Shown: one piece after another, positions 15,225 to 21,064 of the stretch | Position numbering within the stretch: the stretch's first letter is position 1 | How the letters are laid out: each line of letters begins with the position of its first letter | Assembly (NCBI GenBank): GCA_031394045.1 | Contig: JANMWN010000057.1 | Coordinates: forward strand, 1-21,064 | Source: JANYIP01 sp031394045 | Lineage (GTDB): Bacteria > Actinomycetota > Actinomycetes > Prado026 | Length of the DNA stretch: 21,064 nt | Direction of reading: 5' to 3' | Made by a program: the position numbers and the translations under genes | Notes under the pieces: model-generated | The model's database searches: none | What the model was told of the DNA's origin: nothing | Seen by the model: only the letters and a program-made list of their open reading frames with translations

Positions 15225-16661
15225 GTGACTCCTATCGTCGTCGGCTTCGACCTCGACATGACGCTCGTCGACAGCCGGCCGGGGATCCGGGTGGTCTACG
15301 ACGTTCTGTCGGCCGAGACCGGGGTCTTCATCGACAGCGAAGCGGCGGTGAGCCGGCTCGGCCCGCCGTTGGACGACGAGCTCGCCCTCTGGTTCCCCGC
15401 CGACCAGGTGGCGGCGGCGGGGGACCGTTTCCGCGCGCTTTACCCCGAGCACGCGGTCCCGGTGTCGGTGCTGTTCCCGGGCGCAGCCGAGTCGGTGCGC
15501 GCCGTCCGCGCCGCTGGTGGCCGAGCCGTGGTGATCACCGGCAAGTACGCCCCCAACGCCCGGCTCCACCTGGACCACCTGGGCGTCGAGGCGGACGCCC
15601 TGGTCGGCTGGGCCTGGGGCGAGGGCAAGACGGCAGCACTTCTCGAGCATGCCGCCCACGTGTACGTCGGCGACCACGAGGCGGACGTGCGCGCAGCCGT
15701 GGCCGCCGGGGTCGTCGCCGTCGGTGTGGCGACCGGGGCGACCACCGCCGACGAGCTGCGGGCTGCCGGGGCCGACGTCGTCCTGGCCGACCTCGCGCAG
15801 TTCCCCGACTGGTTCGAGGGGCACCTGCTCGCGCTGCGCCTGGCCGACCTCGACCGGCTGCTGGTCGGGCTGGGCTCGGTGGTCGTGGCGTTCTCCGGCG
15901 GCGCCGACTCCGCGTTCCTGCTGGCGGCAGCCGTACGCGCGCTCGGCCCCTATCACGTGGTCGCGGCCACCGCCGTGTCGTCCGCGCTGCCCGGTACCGA
16001 GCTCGCCGAGGCGCGCGCGTTCGCCTCCGGCCTGGGCGTACGCCACGTGCTGCCCAACACGTACGAGCTCACGGTCGAGGGCTACACGACCAACGCGGGC
16101 GACCGCTGCTACTTCTGCAAGGCCGAGCTGCTCGACGTCCTGCGTCCGGTCGCCGACACCCTGGCCGTCGGCCACGTGGCCACCGGCACCAACGCGGACG
16201 ACGCCGTGATCGGGTTCCGCCCCGGCATGCGCGCCGCCGCCGAGCGGGGTGCGGTCACGCCGCTGCTGGACGCGGGACTGACCAAGGCACAGGTACGACG
16301 GGCCTCCCACCAGTGGGGGCTGACTACGTGGGACAAGCCGGCCGCCGCCTGCCTGTCCAGCCGCATCGCCTTCGGCATCGAGATCACCCGCGACCGGCTG
16401 GCCCGCGTCGAGCAGGCCGAGCGTGGGCTGCGCGAGACCCTGGCCGCGGCCGGCCTGCCCGTGAGCGACCTGCGGGTACGCGACCTCGGCGAGCTGGCCA
16501 GGGTCGAGGTCGATGCCGCGCTGGTCGACGAGGTGAGCCGGCGCCCGGAGCTGCTGGACCCCGTGCGCACGGCCGGCTTCGCGGCGGTCGAGGTCGATCA
16601 CCGCGGCTTCCGGTCCGGGGCCATGAACGAGCTGCTGGCCGAGCCCGAGCGCTGGCGCTGA
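15225..16661 (+). CDS. HAD phosphatase-LarE sulfur transferase fusion protein
   Basis: 478 aa, two enzymes in one chain. Residues 1 to about 205 form a HAD-superfamily hydrolase: GFDLDMTLVDS with nucleophile Asp9 and Asp11, VITGK (motif II), GEGK (motif III) and YVGDHEAD (motif IV). Residues about 206-478 form an ATP-pyrophosphatase of the LarE family: PP-loop SGGADS (224-229), RCYFCK with Cys295 and Cys298, and AACLSSRIAFG with Cys376. LarE inserts sulfur into the nickel-pincer nucleotide precursor, and single-Cys LarE gives up its own cysteine sulfur. The extra CxxC here suggests a [4Fe-4S]-dependent, multi-turnover type. No larB, larC or larA is in the window, so the true substrate is open. 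The GTG start gives a complete HAD motif and sits beneath the bidirectional promoter. Confidence 0.9.
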   Translation: MTPIVVGFDLDMTLVDSRPGIRVVYDVLSAETGVFIDSEAAVSRLGPPLDDELALWFPADQVAAAGDRFRALYPEHAVPVSVLFPGAAESVRAVRAAGGRAVVITGKYAPNARLHLDHLGVEADALVGWAWGEGKTAALLEHAAHVYVGDHEADVRAAVAAGVVAVGVATGATTADELRAAGADVVLADLAQFPDWFEGHLLALRLADLDRLLVGLGSVVVAFSGGADSAFLLAAAVRALGPYHVVAATAVSSALPGTELAEARAFASGLGVRHVLPNTYELTVEGYTTNAGDRCYFCKAELLDVLRPVADTLAVGHVATGTNADDAVIGFRPGMRAAAERGAVTPLLDAGLTKAQVRRASHQWGLTTWDKPAAACLSSRIAFGIEITRDRLARVEQAERGLRETLAAAGLPVSDLRVRDLGELARVEVDAALVDEVSRRPELLDPVRTAGFAAVEVDHRGFRSGAMNELLAEPERWR

Positions 16662-16681
16662 CGCCGCCGCGGCCGGATGCG

Positions 16682-16711
16682 TTGGGGCGGGACCGGCTGC
16701 GCGACTACCCT
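16682..16711 (+). promoter_or_regulatory. Predicted promoter of the cold-shock operon (TTGGGG-N18-TACCCT)
   Basis: TTGGGG (16682-16687) and TACCCT (16706-16711) are 18 nt apart, an acceptable primary-sigma spacing. Transcription would start near 16717-16718, giving a leader of about 77 nt before the GTG at 16795. Confidence 0.5.
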
Positions 16712-16716
16712 GGGGC

Positions 16717-16732
16717 TGCTGTCTCGACAGCA
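16717..16732 (+). promoter_or_regulatory. Hairpin at the predicted 5' end of the cold-shock mRNA
   Basis: TGCTGTC-TC-GACAGCA is a perfect 7+7 inverted repeat that begins at the predicted +1. It could be a 5' stem-loop stabilising or thermally regulating the leader, or a DNA operator at the transcription start. Confidence 0.5.
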
Positions 16733-16740
16733 CGACCGAC

Positions 16741-16773
16741 AAGCGACCAATGAGCGACCAATGAGCGACCAAC
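16741..16773 (+). repeat. Three tandem 11-bp repeats upstream of the cold-shock gene
   Basis: AAGCGACCAAT, GAGCGACCAAT and GAGCGACCAAC follow one another without gaps, each differing by at most one base from the middle copy. A related GAGTGAGCG lies just downstream. They fall in the predicted 5' leader, 21 nt before the start codon. Confidence 0.85.
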
Positions 16774-16794
16774 GACGAGTGAGCGGGGTCTGCC

Positions 16795-17190
16795 GTGCCA
16801 ACCGGCAAGGTGAAGTGGTACGACGTGGACAAGGGCTTCGGCTTCCTCTCCCGTGACGACGGCGGCGAGGTCTTCGTCCACCTGTCCGCGCTGCCCGCAG
16901 GGGTCACCGCGCTCAAGCCCGGAGCCCGGGTGGAGTTCGGCGTGGCCGAGGGCAAGCGTGGCGAGCAGGCTCTTTCGCTGCGGCTGCTCGACCCCGTACC
17001 CAGCGTCGCCGAGGCCGCGGCCAAGGCCGCCCGCAAGCCCGTCGACGACATGGCCGTCATCGTCGAGGACCTGATCAAGCTGCTCGACAGCGTGGGCAAC
17101 GACCTTCGGCGGGGCAAGCACCCGTCGTCGGGCGACGGCCGCAAGGTCGCCTCACTCCTGCGCGCTGTCGCCGACGACCTCGAGGGCTGA
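16795..17190 (+). CDS. cspB-like: Cold-shock domain protein with helical C-terminal extension
   Basis: 131 aa. Residues 1 to about 67 are a cold-shock (OB-fold) domain: GKVKWYDVDKGFGFLSRDD with RNP1 KGFGFL (13-18) and RNP2 VFVH (26-29). These bind single-stranded nucleic acid and act as RNA chaperones. A 60-residue extension follows (AEAAAKAARKPVDDMAVIVE, then LIKLLDSVGN), predicted helical and absent from the classical 67-residue CspA. The length and position resemble M. tuberculosis CspB (Rv0871, recalled at 135 aa). It starts at GTG with GAGCGGGG upstream and no strong Shine-Dalgarno. The first gene of a three-gene operon, its stop is three nt before the DUF3027 ATG. The leader with a hairpin and repeats suggests post-transcriptional control. 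Confidence 0.93.
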   Translation: MPTGKVKWYDVDKGFGFLSRDDGGEVFVHLSALPAGVTALKPGARVEFGVAEGKRGEQALSLRLLDPVPSVAEAAAKAARKPVDDMAVIVEDLIKLLDSVGNDLRRGKHPSSGDGRKVASLLRAVADDLEG

Positions 17191-17193
17191 GAC

Positions 17194-17979
17194 ATGACTG
17201 TGGAGACGCTTCGGCGTACGCCCGTGCTCGACAAGGCCTGCGCGGAGGCCGGCGACCTGGCCCGCGCCGCTGCTGTCGAGCTGGCCGGCCCCGACGGCGT
17301 CGGCGACCACCTCGCTTGCGTCGCCGAGGACGAGCGCCTAGCCACGCACTCGTTCGTCGCACTGACTCCTGCGTACGCCGGCTGGGAATGGTCCGTCACG
17401 GTCGTGCGAGCCTCGCGCTCCAAGGTCGTCACGGTTGACGAGGTGTGCCTGCTGCCTGGTGGTGGCGCCCTTCTCGCGCCTGCCTGGGTGCCGTACTCCG
17501 AACGGCTGCTGCCCGGCGACCTCGGCCCCGGCGACCTGCTGCCGATCGACCCCGACGACGACCGGCTTGAGCCGGGCTACACCGGCGGCTTCGAGGCGCG
17601 AACGGGTGACTCGGAGGCCTCGCTCGACGTCCGTGAGGCGGCCTGGGAGCTGGGCCTTGGCCGGGCCCGGGTCCTGTCGCTGATCGGTATGGACGACGCT
17701 GCCGACCGCTGGGTCAACGGCGCCGGCGGGCCGCACGTACCGCTCGCCGAGTCGGCGCCTGGGCACTGCGGGACCTGTGGCTTCGTCCTGCACCTGGGCG
17801 GGCTGCTCGGCCAGGCATTCGGGGTCTGCGCCAACGAGAGCTCGCCGAGCGACGGCCATGTCGTCACGTTCGACCATGGCTGCGGCGCCCACAGCGAGGC
17901 CGCGCCCGTGCTTTCGTTGTCCGCCATGACCGCTCCGGTGCTGGACTCGGTCGGGTACGACGAGCTCGGCCACGGCTGA
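17194..17979 (+). CDS. DUF3027 family protein with C-terminal Cys cluster
   Basis: 261 aa, an actinobacteria-restricted family without known function (M. tuberculosis Rv0877 is a likely relative, from memory). The middle has WEWSVTVVRASR and LLPGGGALLAPAWVPYSERL. The C-terminal part has four cysteines, Cys192 and Cys195 (HCGTCGF), Cys212 (GVCANE) and Cys230 (HGCGAHSE), spaced CxxC-x16-C-x17-C like a zinc-binding module. The motif HVVTFDHGCGAHSE is typical. It is soluble, with no signal peptide or membrane segment. It sits between the cold-shock gene (3 nt upstream) and the sacsin-like ATPase gene (7 nt downstream), so it is almost certainly co-transcribed and may work with nucleic acid or the ATPase. 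Family assignment is from the motif and its neighbourhood. Confidence 0.87.
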   Translation: MTVETLRRTPVLDKACAEAGDLARAAAVELAGPDGVGDHLACVAEDERLATHSFVALTPAYAGWEWSVTVVRASRSKVVTVDEVCLLPGGGALLAPAWVPYSERLLPGDLGPGDLLPIDPDDDRLEPGYTGGFEARTGDSEASLDVREAAWELGLGRARVLSLIGMDDAADRWVNGAGGPHVPLAESAPGHCGTCGFVLHLGGLLGQAFGVCANESSPSDGHVVTFDHGCGAHSEAAPVLSLSAMTAPVLDSVGYDELGHG

Positions 17980-17986
17980 GTCTGCG

Positions 17987-20767
17987 GTGCCCTCGGAGCC
18001 GTCCGAGCCGCCGGTCCCTGCGGCCGACCCGTTCGGCGCCGCGGGCATCCGCCGCCGGGTGCTCGACGGCTGGGCCGCGGCCCCGGCCCGGTTCCGTGAG
18101 GACGCCAACGCCGAGGAGGACTTCGCCCTCACCGGCTACCGCGACCGGCTGCTCGTCGAGCTAGCCCAGAACGCGGCCGATGCCGCGACCCGGGCTGGTG
18201 TGCCCGGCCGCCTGCTGCTCAGTCTCGAGGGGGACGTACTAGTCGCGTCCAACACCGGAGCGCCGCTGGACGCGACCGGGGTCGAGGCCTTGTCGACGTT
18301 GCGTGCATCGGCCAAGCGGGACGACGACACCGCGGCGACCGTGGGCCGCTACGGCGTCGGGTTCGCCGCGGTCCTGGCCGTCACCGACGACCCCGCTGTC
18401 GTCTCGATGTCGGCGGGGGTACGGGCGGGTGTTCGGTGGAGCCGGGCCCTGACCCTCGCGGCCGCGACCGCCGTACCCGCGCTCACCGACGAGCTGGTCC
18501 GCCGCGACAGCCACGTACCAGTGCTGCGGCTGCCGTTCGAGCTCGAGCCGGCAGAGCCGGCTGGGGCAGCAGAGCCGCGCGAGGGGTACGACACCAGCGT
18601 GCTGCTGCCGCTGCGCGACGCGGGGGCGATCGAGCTGGTTCGCCGGCTGCTCGCCGAGGTCGACGCTGGGGTGCTGCTGATGCTCCCGGCGCTGGCTGAG
18701 GTCGTCGTCGACGACGGGGCGGGGGCGCCTGCGCGGGTTCTGCGGGCGGCCGACCTGGACGTACGCCTGGTCGAGCGCTCGGGACGGGTCGACCCGGACC
18801 TGCTCGCGGACCGGCCCACCGAGGAGCGCCGGGTCACGTCCTGGTCGGTGCGCTGGGCCCAGCCGCGACCGGACGGCGTACCCGCTGTCGTCCACGCACC
18901 CACCCCCACCGACGAACCGCTCGACCTGCCGGTCCTGCTGCTCGCCTCGTTCCCGCTCGACACCTCGCGCCGGCACGTCGCCCCCGGACCGCTGCGCGAC
19001 TTCCTCGTCGATCGCGCGGCTGCCGCCTATGTCGACCTCGTGCGCGAGGTGGCCGACGGTGCGTCTGCTCCTGGCGAGGTGCTCGAGCTCGTGCCCGGGC
19101 CGATGGCCGCCGGACCGCTCGACGCCGAGCTCCGGCTCGCGATCACCTCGCGGCTGCGTGAGGCGCCGGTCCTGGCCGGTGGGCTCCGCCCGGACGAGGC
19201 GGTCGCCGTCGACGGGCTCCCCGATGCCGCCCACGACGTCCTCGCCGACGTTGTCCCTGGCCTGCTGCCGGCCGAGTGGGCCCGGCGGCGCGAGCTGGAC
19301 GTCCTTGGGGTACGCCGTACCCGGCTGGCCGACCTGGTCGACGACCTCGCGGCCCTCGCCCGGCCGGCGCGGTGGTGGGCCGACCTCTACGCGTCGTTGG
19401 ACGGGGCCGAGCTGGAGGCGTTGCGCGGCCTGCCGGTGCCGCTCGCCGACGGGCGTCTCGTCCGCGGTCCTCGCTCGGTGGTCGTGGGCGCCGACGCAGG
19501 GCTGGCATCTTCGCTGGTCGCGCTGGGTCTGCGCGTGGCCGATGCCGAGGCTGCACACCCGTTGCTCGAGCGGCTCGGTGCCGTCGTGGCCGAGCCGCGG
19601 GCGTTGCTCGACGACACGGGCGTACGTGCCGCGGTGGAGCAGTCGATCGAGGCCGATGACCCAGAAGTCGTTGCCACTGCTGTCCTTGAGCTCGTTCTCG
19701 CCGCTGGCGTCGAGCCGGGCGAGCTCGAGTGGTTGGGCGCGCTGGCCCTCCCGGACAACGACGGCGAGTGGGTCCCGGCGGGGGAGCTGTTGCTGCCGGG
19801 CGCGCCGCTGGCGTCGGTCGTCGCCCCCGGTTCGCTCGGCGTCGTCGACTCCGGCTGGGTCGACCGTTGGGGGGCGGACGTGCTGGCCGCGGTGGGGGCG
19901 CTGGCGACCTTTGCCCTGGTACGCGAGGACGATGTCGCCGTCGACCCCGACAGCTGTGATCACGACCTCGATGCTGAGGACGGATGGCTCGAGGAGCTGC
20001 TCGAGGACCTGGCCGATGGTGGTGCGGCGGGCATGGGCGGCGTTGGCGGCGCCGGCGACGCGATGGGTGCAGGTGGCTCGATGCCGCCGTCGATGCCGTC
20101 GTACCTGGCTGTCCGCGACCTCGACCTGGTGGCCGACACTCGCTGGCCGGCCGCGCTGGCCCTGCTGGCGGCCGACCCGGCGTTGCGGGCGGCCGTGATC
20201 GACCCGCTGCGGGTGGTGCGCTCCGACGGGCGGTCGGTCGAGGTGCCGTCCTACACGGCGTGGTGGTTGCGTACCCACCCGGTCCTCGGGGGGCGACGGC
20301 CGGACGAGCTGCGCGCTGCCGGTACCGGCGCTGCCCTCGCCGGGCTGATGGACGAGGCGCCGGACCTCGGGCTGGACGCGGCCTTCCTACGAGCCATCGG
20401 TGTCGTCACCTCGGTCGCTGAGGTCGCTGACTCGCCGATGGAACTCCCGTTGCTGCGCGCGGGTGTGGAGACCGCCGGAGCTGGGCCGGGCGGTGCGGGG
20501 GTGCTGCTCGCTGTCCCTGACGTGGCCGTGAGGGTGCTGCCCGATGTCGCTGCAACGTACGTCGAGCACGGCGAGCTCGTGGTGTCCGGCGTGGACTGCG
20601 AGTGGTGGGTCGACGACGACGGAACCGTGCACGCATCGACGCTGGATGGTCTCGCGCGGGGGCTCGCCTGGTCGGCCGGGCGATGGGACGCACGGCTGCT
20701 GCTGGCCGCTGTACTGGCCGATCCGGACCGCGCCGACGAGCTGCTCGCCGAAGATTCCTGGTCGTAG
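17987..20767 (+). CDS. Sacsin/Hsp90-like GHKL ATPase-domain protein, 926 aa
   Basis: 926 aa starting at GTG, seven nt after the DUF3027 stop. Residues about 40-200 form a GHKL ATP-binding domain as in Hsp90 and sacsin: N-box ELAQNAADAA with Glu58 and Asn62, VASNTGAPLDATGV (Asn89-Thr90-Gly91 in the place of the usual DxG), and the glycine lid GRYGVGFAAV (120-129). In sacsin-type domains the NxG variant is common, so ATP binding is plausible. The rest is Leu/Ala/Val-rich without a recognised domain, broken by an acidic and then Gly/Met-rich low-complexity stretch at about 660-705 (ending MGAGGSMPPSMPS). No membrane segments are seen. The substrate is unknown; a chaperone-like or macromolecule-remodelling role is inference. 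It is the last gene of the cold-shock operon. Confidence 0.85.
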   Translation: MPSEPSEPPVPAADPFGAAGIRRRVLDGWAAAPARFREDANAEEDFALTGYRDRLLVELAQNAADAATRAGVPGRLLLSLEGDVLVASNTGAPLDATGVEALSTLRASAKRDDDTAATVGRYGVGFAAVLAVTDDPAVVSMSAGVRAGVRWSRALTLAAATAVPALTDELVRRDSHVPVLRLPFELEPAEPAGAAEPREGYDTSVLLPLRDAGAIELVRRLLAEVDAGVLLMLPALAEVVVDDGAGAPARVLRAADLDVRLVERSGRVDPDLLADRPTEERRVTSWSVRWAQPRPDGVPAVVHAPTPTDEPLDLPVLLLASFPLDTSRRHVAPGPLRDFLVDRAAAAYVDLVREVADGASAPGEVLELVPGPMAAGPLDAELRLAITSRLREAPVLAGGLRPDEAVAVDGLPDAAHDVLADVVPGLLPAEWARRRELDVLGVRRTRLADLVDDLAALARPARWWADLYASLDGAELEALRGLPVPLADGRLVRGPRSVVVGADAGLASSLVALGLRVADAEAAHPLLERLGAVVAEPRALLDDTGVRAAVEQSIEADDPEVVATAVLELVLAAGVEPGELEWLGALALPDNDGEWVPAGELLLPGAPLASVVAPGSLGVVDSGWVDRWGADVLAAVGALATFALVREDDVAVDPDSCDHDLDAEDGWLEELLEDLADGGAAGMGGVGGAGDAMGAGGSMPPSMPSYLAVRDLDLVADTRWPAALALLAADPALRAAVIDPLRVVRSDGRSVEVPSYTAWWLRTHPVLGGRRPDELRAAGTGAALAGLMDEAPDLGLDAAFLRAIGVVTSVAEVADSPMELPLLRAGVETAGAGPGGAGVLLAVPDVAVRVLPDVAATYVEHGELVVSGVDCEWWVDDDGTVHASTLDGLARGLAWSAGRWDARLLLAAVLADPDRADELLAEDSWS

Positions 20768-20845
20768 CCAACAACTTTTCGGTCCGCGTGCGTGTGGCGT
20801 CAGGATTTTGGGGGCTGGCAACAGGGTTGTGTCAGTGGTCTCTCG

Positions 20846-20851
20846 TACGAT
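20846..20851 (+). promoter_or_regulatory. Predicted -10 box (TACGAT) of the HNH nuclease gene
   Basis: TACGAT ends six nt before the ATG at 20858, and no Shine-Dalgarno is present. A TTGTGT hexamer at 20827-20832 lies only 13 nt upstream, too short for a normal -35 spacing. The rest of the 90-nt gap after the ATPase gene shows no convincing terminator. Confidence 0.4.
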
Positions 20852-20857
20852 CTTGGT

Positions 20858-21064
20858 ATGTCGATCACCTGCGAGCCCGAGGACGCTGTCGCGTTGCTCG
20901 CGCAGGTGACCGATCTGCTGGGGCGGTTGAACCAGGTCCCGTTGTGGAAGCTGGCCAACGATCAGACCCTCGAGCTGTTGCGCAGCTATCAGACCGCGTC
21001 GTCGATGCTGGCGTCGGGGAAGCTGAAGGCGATCGCTGAGGTCGATGCCCGGGGGACCGCTTTG
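20858..21064 (+). CDS. N-terminus of a DUF222 / 13E12-type HNH endonuclease (truncated by window edge)
   Basis: 69 codons run open to the window end: MSITCEPEDAVALLAQVTDL, then VPLWKLANDQTLELLRSYQT and LKAIAEVDARG. The helical pattern with LW-L-x-D-x-x-L and then an L-K-x-x-x-AEVDARG segment is typical of the start of DUF222 proteins, which usually carry an HNH nuclease domain at the C-terminus (not seen here). Such genes occur in many copies in Nocardioidaceae and mycobacteria (REP13E12 family) and behave like mobile or repetitive elements. Codon choice is slightly less GC-extreme than in the neighbours (several TTG and GAT codons). Only the family-like N-terminus supports the call. Confidence 0.7.
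   Translation, partial: MSITCEPEDAVALLAQVTDLLGRLNQVPLWKLANDQTLELLRSYQTASSMLASGKLKAIAEVDARGTAL

Noticed and set aside
16717..16732. SOS (LexA) box at CTGT-N4-ACAG
   Set aside because: Spacing and bases do not fit the actinobacterial SOS box or the Gram-negative CTGT-N8-ACAG.
18239..20278. 679-aa minus-strand open frame opposite the sacsin-like ATPase gene
   Set aside because: Arg/Gly/Gln-biased shadow; the plus strand carries the GHKL motifs and operon spacing.

Overview
The window comes from a high-GC Gram-positive bacterium. A whiD/whiB3-type WhiB protein, a full-length BldM orthologue, a His-tailed GroEL1, the guaB2-guaB3 pair, a bacterial XPB helicase next to a WYL/helicase-associated protein, and a DUF3027 protein all point to Actinomycetota. 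The start of a DUF222/13E12-type HNH nuclease at the right edge, together with the general gene style, makes Nocardioidaceae or relatives the best guess, but genus is not proven from this sequence.

Layout. (1) 1-1912: 3' end of groES, then groEL1. (2) 2009-5106: developmental and redox regulators. A WhiB protein (minus strand) is divergent from a MerR regulator with a cobalamin/light-sensor-like domain, followed by a TPR-like protein and the orphan response regulator BldM. (3) 5173-9512: guaB2, guaB3 and glpD in tight succession. (4) 9544-14451 (minus strand): an HD-domain protein, the XPB helicase and its 4-bp-overlapping WYL partner. (5) 14506-16661: an Asp/Glu racemase-family gene and a divergent HAD-LarE fusion gene, with only 23 bp between start codons. 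(6) 16795-20767: an operon of a cold-shock protein, a DUF3027 protein and a large sacsin/Hsp90-like ATPase. (7) 20858-end: a DUF222 HNH nuclease, cut by the window edge.

From memory, the left half resembles M. tuberculosis Rv3418c-Rv3410c (groES-groEL1-whiB3-...-guaB2-guaB3) and the Streptomyces coelicolor whiD-bldM-guaB neighbourhood. The right half resembles Rv0861c-Rv0877 (XPB, partner, cold-shock protein, DUF3027). The ECF sigma factor usually found between bldM/whiB3 and guaB2 is not present here. A 24-bp tandem duplication sits at that junction.

The most interesting signals are: a predicted bidirectional promoter serving the racemase and HAD-LarE genes; the HAD-LarE fusion itself, with a three-cysteine set; a Wx9EH plus ExH cobalamin signature in the MerR protein, which sits beside a GGTCA-N5-TGACC palindrome over the whiB -35 box; a cold-shock mRNA leader predicted to begin with a hairpin and to carry three 11-bp tandem repeats; and a repeated leaderless-gene architecture (a -10-like hexamer 5-7 nt from the start codon, no Shine-Dalgarno). 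I saw no tRNA, rRNA, CRISPR array, insertion sequence or prophage. No gene-free stretch exceeds 300 bases; the longest is 157 bp (2321-2477).
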